This document shows, one piece after another, positions 10,281-18,288 of a stretch of DNA of 25,210 nucleotides (positions are counted from its first letter, which is position 1; the number at the start of each line of letters is the position of its first letter). The notes under the pieces are model-generated. The model saw only the letters and a list, made by a program, of their open reading frames with translations, made no database searches and was not told the origin of the DNA. The stretch covers positions 1-25,210 of the forward strand of contig MPUH01001050.1 of NCBI GenBank assembly GCA_001970955.1, read 5' to 3'. This stretch comes from Stentor coeruleus. Lineage: Eukaryota; Ciliophora; Heterotrichea; Heterotrichida; Stentoridae. The position numbers and the translations under genes are program-made.

Positions 10281-11153
10281 ATGGAAAAAACTAGTCCAAA
10301 AGTGACGATTATAATAAAAAACAACACCGCCTCAGTTTGCTTTATAACTGACTTAGGGGAAATTGAAAACTACAGAATAAAAGATACCAACAAAGTTGAG
10401 GATTTAGTTGAAGTTTTCTGTAAAAAACACTGTTATGGTATATTCATTAAACAGTTTCTCATAACAGAATTAAGAAAACAGATGAAAGCATATGGGCTAA
10501 ATAGAGAAAATATATTAAAAAATCCTCTACCAGAAAGTAAAATAATAAAGAAAAATGATTTTCATGAGAATTATATAAAAACCAAAGCTGAAAATACAGT
10601 TAAAAAAGTTGGATATGTTGAAATTTATAAGAAAAAAACCCATAGAAGAACAGTTTCTGATGGAAACTCATGCTTTAAATATGTGAATCCGCTAAGAGAT
10701 GTGGAAAACATACAAAAAACAGTTGTTAAGATTAAGGAAATCAGAAACAGGAGCTTTACTCCTAATGAAAACTGCTTGAATAAAGTTGGAAGTACTAAGA
10801 ATTTCAAGAAAGGAAAAACTAAAGAAAATGATATAGAGAATTTGATAGATTTTTTGGTGAAATTGCAAGAACGAATTAAAACTGATGATGCTTTTTGCTC
10901 TCCAGTACAGCATTTCTCTTCAGAACAGTCAGAAACAATTAAAAACCGTTTAATCTGTTTACGCTGTAAGGAAATTTTATACAAATTAAAGTTTAGTAGT
11001 CAAAAAAGTTTGACTAAAGAATTTGTTTCAAGTATCATTTTAGACCCTAGTAAAGCGAAAATCCTTAAGCAATTATTGAGAGAATCCAATAAACTTAATA
11101 TTTGCCCAGCATTTGAAAAATTATTTGACACAGATAGTTATTTAAAAAAATAA
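10281..11153 (+). CDS. Ciliate-type protein with ubiquitin-like N-terminal domain (290 aa)
   Basis: Intronless frame, ATG to TAA. Residues about 7-70 read as a small beta-grasp-like unit: strands VTIIIKNNTASVCFI and ENYRIKD, then an acidic helix EDLVEVFCKKHCYG and a second helix FLITELRKQMK. This order is common at the N-terminus of ciliate cytoskeletal and EF-hand proteins, and I infer the relationship from that pattern only. The middle is basic and probably disordered. Residues about 218-282 (RLICLRCKEILYKL, then SIILDPSKAKILKQLL) resemble the helical C-terminal module paired with that N-terminus in other ciliate proteins, in which an EF-hand-like region follows; no canonical calcium loop is visible here. 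Short compared with such proteins. It lies about 620 bp downstream of the 470-aa gene in the same direction, with its own 5' flank. Function unknown. Confidence 0.75.
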   Translation: MEKTSPKVTIIIKNNTASVCFITDLGEIENYRIKDTNKVEDLVEVFCKKHCYGIFIKQFLITELRKQMKAYGLNRENILKNPLPESKIIKKNDFHENYIKTKAENTVKKVGYVEIYKKKTHRRTVSDGNSCFKYVNPLRDVENIQKTVVKIKEIRNRSFTPNENCLNKVGSTKNFKKGKTKENDIENLIDFLVKLQERIKTDDAFCSPVQHFSSEQSETIKNRLICLRCKEILYKLKFSSQKSLTKEFVSSIILDPSKAKILKQLLRESNKLNICPAFEKLFDTDSYLKK

Positions 11154-11509
11154 TATGCATTGATGATGGAAATTTTAGGTTAGACTTTGATGGATGATAA
11201 GGGAAATATGCGGATTTGGAAGATTGATTTTAGTTTTTTTCTTAATAAGAATTGTTGTGACAAACTTTGGAGTTTTAAGATTGATTTATACTAGTTTTGA
11301 TAATTAAACTACTTAATTACTTTTGATATAATGATATTTATTATTTCTTATACACAACCAAATAATAAACCAATACATTCCAAAAACTCTTCTTCTAGTA
11401 TCATCTATTCAATCATCAAAAAAACCATCCTATTCTAATTGCATCCAAAAAAAAAAAGCATTCTTTTTATTATAACTATTTTTTTAATATAATCTCTCCA
11501 ACATTCCAA
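11154..11509. other. Convergent intergenic region
   Basis: No gene seen. The left half is G-rich and C-poor and the right half (from about 11340) C-rich and G-poor, as expected for two 3' flanks facing each other. Confidence 0.55.
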
Positions 11510-12166
11510 TCAATTGAATAAGTATATAAAAGTCCTAAGTCCCTGTGGCATTAAAAGTTTAGCTGCAGGCTCTTCTTTATAACAATTTAACATGAACTGA
11601 TCTTTAAAAACACTCTCAGAAGTTTCATTATTAAAAGGCAGGAAAAGTCTTACTATATGTTTTTTAGCGATAAACCTATTTTTTTTAAGTATTTGAATAT
11701 ATTCTTTCATAGTGCAAGTCGAACATGCTTTGATTTCAGAGAGAATAGGAAGTTTATCTATACAAACCGAAAGCATTATATCAATAATTTCTTCTAAAGT
11801 ATTTATAGAAATTTCTTTTGAGTTTTTGATATCACAAACTTCAAATAAAAGTTTCGCTTTAATATGTGATGCTGAGTTACCCATCAGTATTACCAAGACC
11901 AACAAAGGTTTGAGTAAATATTTACCATTATCAGCTTTAAACATATCATAAAATGATATTAAATGCTTTCGGCTTTTTGCATTCAGAATCTCCATTGAGT
12001 TTAAAAACTCAAAAAGTTGGTTTTGATTAAGCTTATTATCAGTACTGAATTTCCTTATGATAATGTTTAATTCTTCAGATGAATATTTTGATAACCCCAA
12101 GGAGTCTTCTAGCTCCTTTAAAACTTTTTCCATTTCGTTATTTGGTTTCCTCATAGTACAACCCAT
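11510..12166 (-). CDS. Small N-acylated EF-hand-like protein (218 aa)
   Basis: The frame opens at an ATG at 12196, but I prefer the second ATG because it gives MGCTMRK, a Gly2/Cys3 acylation signal. The ten residues before it (MHFTGIIIFN) look like translated 5' leader. It ends in TGA. The sequence is a run of short helices: KYSSEELNIIIRKF (28-40), LNQNQLFEFLNSMEI (47-60), SFYDMFKADNGKYLLKPLLV (71-90), AKLLFEVCDIKNSKEISINT (104-123). This is the spacing of the NCS/calcineurin-B-like EF-hand fold. The loop beginning Asp112 (DIKNSKEISINT) lacks the conserved Gly and terminal Glu, so calcium binding is doubtful. Cys149/Cys151 form a CTC pair. Probably a membrane-attached, degenerate EF-hand adaptor of a ciliate family; partner unknown. 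Confidence 0.75.
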   Translation of the reverse strand: MGCTMRKPNNEMEKVLKELEDSLGLSKYSSEELNIIIRKFSTDNKLNQNQLFEFLNSMEILNAKSRKHLISFYDMFKADNGKYLLKPLLVLVILMGNSASHIKAKLLFEVCDIKNSKEISINTLEEIIDIMLSVCIDKLPILSEIKACSTCTMKEYIQILKKNRFIAKKHIVRLFLPFNNETSESVFKDQFMLNCYKEEPAAKLLMPQGLRTFIYLFN

Positions 12167-12518
12167 ATTAAATATTATTATGCCTGTAAAATGCATTTTA
12201 AATATGATTCTGATGAGTACATGACAATTTTTAACTGACCGGGAATGCGAAAAAAAATGTTTTTTCTAAAGGAGAGTTTATATTCAAATTATCAAAACCT
12301 CAGAAACTTATCCTGCATAATCCACAAACTTAAATTCTCACATTAATCAAATCCCCCCTTCTAAATCTTCATTTAATTTTCCCAACATCAATAATAAACT
12401 TTCTCTACTTTAACTGAATACCTATATTTTTCATAATAATCTTATTGCACCTTGAATTCTTTACAATTTTTAAGTAAATTTTACGATTCTCACGATCCTA
12501 ACCAAAAAAAATATCAAA
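12167..12518. other. Intergenic region with part of a dispersed repeat
   Basis: The first part, to about 12290, is C-poor as expected upstream of a minus-strand gene. From about 12290 to 12518 the plus strand becomes G-poor, the composition that precedes plus-strand genes elsewhere in the window. It contains the 64-bp exact repeat copy at 12415-12478. Confidence 0.5.
12415..12478 (+). repeat. Dispersed 64-bp exact repeat, copy 1
   Basis: From TGAATACCTATATTTTTCAT to CAATTTTTAAGTAAA this block is identical to 24017-24080 in the same orientation, 11,602 bases away. The flanks diverge immediately on both sides. It lies about 40 bases upstream of the ankyrin-like relic. Confidence 0.93.
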
Positions 12519-13135
12519 ATGCTAAAAATTCCTTCAAACTCCAAATCTTTATTTGAACTAAAAAAGTGTACACAAGATTTTTTCCAATTATTTGCTTATC
12601 TATGATAACAAAAAGTATCTCTCCAAAGTCCTTTTCTAACAAAAAATATATAGGAAAATATATAAAAATCCAATTTAAAATCGATTTCAATGTATTTTGC
12701 CTTATCATAGACTCAATAAGCATTTTCAACTATATTATCCCTCATCATCATAAATTTACTATTAAAATTCAAAAAGATACTATTCCAATACAAAAAGCAT
12801 CAGAAAAAGGTCTAATAATTTTTGTCTTAAGTTTACTATAAAAAGTGGCATATAGACAGAAAAGACTCTAATATTTGATTACATTGCATTATGAAACTTC
12901 TAATATTTCATCAAATTTATAGAAAAACTCTTATAAAAAGGAATTAAAACAGATTTATATCTTTACTTGCAACTATACTTAATGGATATATGAATAGTGT
13001 AAAACTTTTATACAAGATAAAGATAAAGAGAAAACCTACTCAAGGATATTTATTATGCTGAAGGGACTATAAGAAATTAGTATTCAAATTTATAATCAAG
13101 AAAAGATTTGAGAGAAATTGATAATAACGTATGTT
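12519..13135 (+). pseudogene. Decayed ankyrin-repeat-like gene
   Basis: No intact frame, but coding-like segments follow one another. From ATG at 12519 a 28-codon frame (MLKIPSNSKSLFELKKC...) stops at TGA. A shifted frame then runs to 12841 and ends DTIPIQKASEKGLIIFVLSLL, close to the ankyrin consensus TPLHxAxxxGHxxIVxxLL. In the same frame, 32 codons later, comes ITLHYETSNISSNL after two stops. In the other frame SLLATILNGYMNSVKLL (from 12960) and LLC-stop-RDYKKLVFKFIIKK (from 13050) again fit ankyrin helices. The near-33-residue spacing between the first two units is the best evidence. Premature stops and two frame changes indicate decay. The G-poor sequence before it fits an old plus-strand 5' flank. 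It could still be chance in AT-rich DNA, but the LNGYMNSVKLL and KASEKG segments make that less likely. Confidence 0.42.
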
Positions 13136-13553
13136 TGAAATATTATTTTTAACTGATGTAAATATCTTTTTCAAAATGATGATACTTGATTGTAAGATTA
13201 GAAAATATTATTTATATTCTTTTTAGGTTGTAATGTGTAATGTGATTTTATAGCTTAATATTTTATGATATATATCTTCAATTGTTATTATACGCTGATA
13301 ATAAAAAAAAACAATTGTCTTGATTATGTATATAGCTTAGGTTTAGAATATTTCCAATAACGCCGCACATTATAATAAAAAAACAAATCAAATACATGAA
13401 TTGAAAAATACAGTTAAAAAACTAAAAAAAAACACAAAAATATATAAAATTTACGTAATTTTAAAACTTAAAACTATAACCCTCATCTCTTTTTATACAA
13501 AAATCCATATAAAATTTTAACATCATCTTAATTTATCAGCATCTATTCCTATA
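13136..13553. other. Intergenic region, nothing recognised
   Basis: AT-rich sequence with no convincing gene. From about 13370 the plus strand is G-poor, as expected downstream of the minus-strand gene that follows. Confidence 0.5.
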
Positions 13554-15857
13554 CTAAATAATAATAAAATCAATATCTTGACACATATTTTCCTGTGGGG
13601 TCTTAGAATCAGACTTTTCTTCTATCACTATATTTCTATTCTGGCCATTACCCAAACTTTTCTTAGGACTATTATCATTAGCTTTCAAAAGATTAACTGA
13701 AGATCGGAAATGTTTGGAAACGACAACAGGTTGAAATTTTTTCAAAGATATTTTTCCTAAAGATTTAGTTTTCGGGAATATCCCTTTGTTATTATGGTAG
13801 TTTTTATATTTATTAGACATATTTTGCTCATTTTCTATAACCTGTGTTGGAATTTCTTCATTTTTTATATGATTTTTTAATGTGTTTTGATCTGAAGGAG
13901 GAGTGATTTTTATATAATCTTGTAGGTTTTTTTGATTTGAAGAACTACTTGATATTGATTCTTGAGGGGTTTTATTTATAACTATAGAAGAACAGGATAT
14001 TATTTCAAAATTCATCCTTGGGGTTTTGAAATCTTTTGAGGATTTAGTTATTTTTAGAATAGGATTTATAAAATATGGGGATTGGGTGTTTATGTTATTG
14101 CATGGTATTGAGAAATCAGTTAGATTTTTAGATTTTTTATCTGGGATAAGCTTTCCAGGATCTTTTTTCAAAATTTTTGTAGGTAAAATATCGGTTTTTA
14201 TAAAGGTGGAAAAGGGGGTTTTTCTATTTGAAAGAGAAGCTTTGGTTTTTTTTGTGGTTTTTGGCTCAAAAGATTTTGATTCGCTTGACGAACTTGAAGA
14301 CTTTGACTGTTTTTTCTTGTTTTTTCCTGAGATTTTGGACTTTAAACTGATCTCTGGGGTAAAAAATGTACTTGAATTTTCAAAACCTTTTTGGTTCTTA
14401 TTACCAATTTCTATTTCAAGTACTTTGTCTGTATTTTCCTTAGTATCCTCTTCTAAAATTATAAGCCCTTCATGATTTTCACCTTTATTTCTTATATTTT
14501 CACTATCATTTTTATATACAATTTCTTCTTCTGAGATCTTAGGACTAAGTTTTTTTTCTCGCATTTTAATTTGAAAATCAGATATGTCGACAATAATTTC
14601 TTGAGCATTTTCTTCAGTGTTTGAACATAATAACAAAGGTTTTTCTTGCTTTACGAAATTTGTATTTTTTATAAGAGTTTCAGTGTTTTTTGAAGTAAAT
14701 TTGAACATTGGTTTAGGAATTTTTGGTGTTTTTATTTGTGACTCGATAGCATCGTTTGTTGTAATTTTATCAGTTCCTAAAGATTCTATAGACCCCAGAG
14801 GATTTTCTGAAGTGTTTATAGAGTTTTTTGAGGATCCAGAGCTTTTTGATTCATTTTGGAACCTGTATGAATTTTTATAATTATTTGAGCTTTTTGAAGA
14901 CTCTGAGCTTGATATGTTTTTTTCGTATTTACATGAATATTTATTATACCCTTTATTAGACCCTATGTTTTTATCAGGTTTTTTTGATTTCGGACTTTGA
15001 GCCTTATAAGGTTCATCTATAGGATTTTGCACTTTTTTTTCTTTTTGTGATAAAACTTCTATAGAGATTTTCTGTTCTGAATTATCTTCTTGTATACTTT
15101 CTTGTTTACACAACATTGAAGATCCTAATATAATTTGATTTTTAGGAACTTTTGAACTGGCTATAATTTCTGGATCAGATATATGGTTTTCTATCTCAAT
15201 AGGACCTACAACTTCATGAGTTCTAGTTTTTACATGTAATTTTCTTAAACTTTGAGTTTTTAATATAGGCGACTCAACTGATTGGTCAAATAAGTTTAAA
15301 TTCGAAGAAATTAAACTGAAAATTGCCTGTGGGTCTTTAGTTTTAACAGCAGGGAGATCGTTTAAAAATGGATTATCTTGCTCAATACTTCCTATAAAAT
15401 CACTAGCCATCATAACTTCAATCTCCCCAGCAAAATCTTCAGAAAAACTATTCCCTTCATTTTTACACCCATGTTCAAACCCACCCATACTCACCTTAGG
15501 CCAACCTTCAAACCCATTTATTTCTTTCCTTTTCATTTCATTTAGCACATCCTCATCTCCTTCAGTAAGTAACTTTTTCTCATCCCCAAACAGTTCAGAC
15601 GATGCACTAAATTTCGATTCATCGGTCTGACTTTTAATCCTACTAATAACAAGATCCATTTTGACCTTATCTTTTAACTTATTATCCCCTTTAATCTTAC
15701 AAGGCATGCTTTTTCTTTCCCCAAAACCCTTCATTTCTCCCACACTTTTATGATGCTGGAACCCAACTATACTTTTTTTCGATGCATTTTCAATCTTCTC
15801 ACTTTCCTCAGAAGACTCCGATTCATAGTTTTCCACCTCATTTTTACATATCTCCAT
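13554..15857 (-). CDS. Large disordered Ser/Lys/Asn-rich protein (767 aa)
   Basis: One long frame ending in TAG. It is open slightly upstream, but the first ATG gives MEICKNEVENYESESSEESE; the longer reading would begin with GTG. I recognise no folded domain. The chain is dominated by Ser, Lys, Glu and Asn, with acidic-serine runs near the N-terminus (ESESSEESE), a basic poly-Ser tract around residues 515-530 (KQSKSSSSSSESKS), many TP/SP sites (FFTPEIS, RKTPFS, FKTPRM, ITPPS, SKTPQ) and a hydrophobic C-terminal tail ending DIDFIII. Such a protein is probably a phosphorylated scaffold or linker; this is inference from composition. GQNRN at about 738-742 recurs in the 470-aa protein. Its ATG is only 34 bases after the stop of the kelch gene, in a different frame, so the two may be one gene split by a sequence error. 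Confidence 0.75.
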   Translation of the reverse strand: MEICKNEVENYESESSEESEKIENASKKSIVGFQHHKSVGEMKGFGERKSMPCKIKGDNKLKDKVKMDLVISRIKSQTDESKFSASSELFGDEKKLLTEGDEDVLNEMKRKEINGFEGWPKVSMGGFEHGCKNEGNSFSEDFAGEIEVMMASDFIGSIEQDNPFLNDLPAVKTKDPQAIFSLISSNLNLFDQSVESPILKTQSLRKLHVKTRTHEVVGPIEIENHISDPEIIASSKVPKNQIILGSSMLCKQESIQEDNSEQKISIEVLSQKEKKVQNPIDEPYKAQSPKSKKPDKNIGSNKGYNKYSCKYEKNISSSESSKSSNNYKNSYRFQNESKSSGSSKNSINTSENPLGSIESLGTDKITTNDAIESQIKTPKIPKPMFKFTSKNTETLIKNTNFVKQEKPLLLCSNTEENAQEIIVDISDFQIKMREKKLSPKISEEEIVYKNDSENIRNKGENHEGLIILEEDTKENTDKVLEIEIGNKNQKGFENSSTFFTPEISLKSKISGKNKKKQSKSSSSSSESKSFEPKTTKKTKASLSNRKTPFSTFIKTDILPTKILKKDPGKLIPDKKSKNLTDFSIPCNNINTQSPYFINPILKITKSSKDFKTPRMNFEIISCSSIVINKTPQESISSSSSNQKNLQDYIKITPPSDQNTLKNHIKNEEIPTQVIENEQNMSNKYKNYHNNKGIFPKTKSLGKISLKKFQPVVVSKHFRSSVNLLKANDNSPKKSLGNGQNRNIVIEEKSDSKTPQENMCQDIDFIII

Positions 15858-15891
15858 AGCCAACCTTGTTGTTTTCCCAGTCACTTGATAC

Positions 15892-16941
15892 TCAACCCAA
15901 TGTTTTCATCCTTACAACAACATAAGGATAACAAACAAACATAACATAATTTCCACAATAAACCCCAGGATATAATTCGTTTATATCAAAACTCAGGTTT
16001 TCAATAGTTTGTATTTTACAAATCTCATTTTTTATAATAATACAATAACTTTTTCTATTAAAAGATCCTGTAGACAAAGATATCCCTCCAGTTATAATCC
16101 CATGCTTTTTCCCTGCAGCAATATTAGGTTTAAGAAGTTTATGGGGTATTTTCCCTTCAACTTGTACTTTAAATCCATTTTCTAAATTGATTGAAAATAT
16201 TTTTTTGTTACTTGCTAAAGAGTTTTTAGATGTGATTCTTTGTCCACCAATAAGCAAAAGCTTATTTCCCATTATACAAGTTCCCATATTGATTATTTTA
16301 TTGAATTTATAATGTTCACCATATCGACCTAAATCTTGCCATAAATCTTGTTGTAAACTGTATCTCATTAATGGACTTTGAACTTGATTGTTTTCATTTT
16401 GACATATACCACCAATATAATAAACCCAGTTTTTATATTCATGAGCCTGACCTTGCTTACAAGCAATAGGCAGTGGGGCTTTTAGAAATGCTTTTTGTAA
16501 TGATAAGTCTATTAAAGAAACAATATTGAGGATTTTGGTTTTAAAGATCCCTCCTATGAAAATAAGGTTTTTCGAAGATAAATAACAGATTGCTGACTCT
16601 TGGGGAAAGTTAAAGTCGGATTTTAAGAGGATTTCAGTTGTTGAGAACTTGGTAATGAGGAATAATTGTCCTGTAGGACGGTTGAAGTAGTAGAAATCAG
16701 GAAAGTTTTGTAGTTTTTCAATTGGTGAAGATGGGCATGCCTTATTTTCTGATTTTAAGGATTTGTCTTGGGATTTTTCAGTGGAGGTTTTTAGTTTTGA
16801 TGATGAATTCTGACTGTCTTTTAGGTTTATGGCTGTTTTTAGCAATTTTTGATTATGATTGTTGGGGTTTTCAACAAGCCCGTTTATTATGCTGTTTTGT
16901 TGGAGTGTGGACTCGTTTAATTTTGATGTACAGGCACCCAT
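15892..16941 (-). CDS. N-acylated kelch-repeat protein (349 aa)
   Basis: Starts MGACTSK, a good N-myristoylation (Gly2) plus palmitoylation (Cys4) signal, and ends in TGA. After a disordered Ser/Lys-rich linker (about 20-75) come kelch-type blades marked by hydrophobic strands ending in double glycine: NLIFIGG (125-131), WVYYIGG (172-178), NKLLLIGG (226-233) and HGIITGG (280-286), with MRYSLQQDLWQDLG as the intervening Y...W strand. Spacing of about 47-55 residues fits kelch repeats. Five or six blades fit in the chain, so the propeller may be short or incomplete at the C-terminus (MFVCYPYVVVRMKTLG). Kelch propellers bind proteins; this one would sit at a membrane. The next gene in the same direction starts 34 bases downstream. 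Confidence 0.8.
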   Translation of the reverse strand: MGACTSKLNESTLQQNSIINGLVENPNNHNQKLLKTAINLKDSQNSSSKLKTSTEKSQDKSLKSENKACPSSPIEKLQNFPDFYYFNRPTGQLFLITKFSTTEILLKSDFNFPQESAICYLSSKNLIFIGGIFKTKILNIVSLIDLSLQKAFLKAPLPIACKQGQAHEYKNWVYYIGGICQNENNQVQSPLMRYSLQQDLWQDLGRYGEHYKFNKIINMGTCIMGNKLLLIGGQRITSKNSLASNKKIFSINLENGFKVQVEGKIPHKLLKPNIAAGKKHGIITGGISLSTGSFNRKSYCIIIKNEICKIQTIENLSFDINELYPGVYCGNYVMFVCYPYVVVRMKTLG

Positions 16942-17030
16942 TTTTTATGTTTATTATAGCCTTTGCTCAATTTTGGGGTTTTAATAGACTGGGTTGGTTT
17001 ATTGATTTTTGTTTTGAAAGGGTTTAGTGT

Positions 17031-17095
17031 AGTTTTTGACATGGTTTTAGGTAGATTTTATTGTGGCGTGGTGGGTTAGGTGTGGGAGGGATGGT
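17031..17095 (+). repeat. 65-bp block also present at 22743-22807
   Basis: The block starting AGTTTTTGACATGGTTTTAG and ending GTGGGAGGGATGGT is identical to 22743-22807. Here it is in ordinary C-poor flank sequence upstream of the kelch gene, so this is probably the true location. The other copy lies between two Ns. Confidence 0.9.
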
Positions 17096-17599
17096 GTTGG
17101 GTTGATTTTTAGTGTGTGTTTTTGAATTAGGCCTTTGGATGATTTGGGTGTCAAAATTAGATGAGTTTTTGGAGGACTTTGGGAAATTATGACTTTAGAC
17201 GATTTTTTAGGGATTTTTATGATGAAAAAAAAAATTGTAACTTGTTGATAAGGGAATTGGGTTTTGCAGCTTTGATGTGGTTTTTATAAAGATTGCTGAT
17301 GATTATTTTTTTTTAAATAGTAGATAAGATAAGTTTATAGTTTATTGGTGTTTGTGATTAGATGTGTTGGTCTTTTGGTAGTGGAGGAGTTATTTATGTT
17401 TGATTGTATGCTTAAAAAAATTGATATTATTAGAATTGATATATAGGATTAGTTTTATAGTTTTTATTATTGATACTAAATTAAATATGATAATATACAT
17501 TTTAAATCTAAAGATAATCAAGTATTTTATCAACTATACCAATTTCATTTAATACAATTTTACATTGAAAACCATTCATAACTAAAATATCTAAAGTAC

Positions 17600-17961
17600 T
17601 TTTTATATATATTTAACAAGATAAAGCTCGTCTAAAATCATTCATAAATGATATTTACTGTTTTTTATTTGGAGATAGATGCGAAGTTTGGCTTCAATGA
17701 CTTTGATTTCTCTGTCTAATCAAATTAATTTTTCTCACACAGGTGTAATATATGTTTTAAAAAGGTAAAACATAATTTTTATCGTTTAAAGCTTCTTGCA
17801 ATAAGATTTCTTGTCTTTTTAACTGAAAATCAATTTTTTGCTTTCCGTTTTCTAAAGGTTGTTAGACCCATTAGTTATTTTAAGGGTTTTTGCAGTAGAG
17901 TTTCTCTATTTTTCTCCAAAACTAGTCTCATAAATGCTTTTAAACTGGAGATTTTACCCAT
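17600..17961 (-). pseudogene. Decayed Vps20/CHMP6-like ESCRT-III gene
   Basis: From ATG at 17961 the minus strand reads MGKISSLKAFMRLVLEKNRE and on to LLQKPLK, then TAA. Removing a candidate 16-nt intron (GTCTAACAACCTTTAG) puts the following segment in frame: ENGKQKIDFQLKRQEILLQE and ALNDKNYVLPF. Then come a frame change, FLKHILHLCEKN, a stop, and LDREIKVIEAKLRIYLQI. The order (MG start, charged helix 1, long helix with EKNLI...I..IEA.L) parallels Vps20/CHMP6, where the matching stretch is EQLLDRTENQISSLEAMV in human. At least three stops and one or two frame changes mean it cannot make a protein as read. ESCRT-III assignment is inference from a short alignment by eye; a generic coiled-coil relic is the alternative. 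Confidence 0.38.
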
Positions 17962-18288
17962 ATTCATTCTTATAAACCTCATGTTATTAAGATTTCAATC
18001 TCTCTCTCAGTCCAGAAATTCTTCAATCCCAGGACTCTTATTTATATATCAATATCACTAAGTATTTCTTCATTTCTCTTTCCCTATTAACTATTTTATC
18101 TTCAATTTCAGCATATTTTATATCTAAAACTGATACCACATCCTAAAATATCCATTTTCTACACGAAATCTAAATTTTATTAATAATTTCATTATCTTCT
18201 TGCATAAACACCAAAACTTTAATTGTAATTTATATATCCAAATCAACCATTTATAGTTTTTTTTATATCTGCTTTAATAATTTATTAT

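Larger units (their letters stand above)
16942..18288. other. Divergent intergenic region
   Basis: The left part (to about 17450) is C-poor on the plus strand, the 5' flank of the kelch gene; the right part is largely G-poor, the 5' flank of the RCC1/BTB gene. It holds a block duplicated at the assembly seam near 22.8 kb and an ESCRT-III-like relic. Confidence 0.5.

Noticed and set aside
12514..12729. Open 71-codon minus-strand frame
   Set aside because: It lies opposite the plus-strand ankyrin-like relic, begins with TTG and has no recognisable pattern.
14026..14475. 149-codon plus-strand frame rich in Phe
   Set aside because: It is the antisense shadow of the Lys/Glu/Ser-rich coding strand of the 767-aa gene.
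15858..15960. A tiny intron joining the kelch and 767-aa frames
   Set aside because: The frame change needs a length of 3n+1; no 16-nt GT..AG segment exists, and the only suitable lengths (13 and 25 nt) do not fit the 15-16 nt class.
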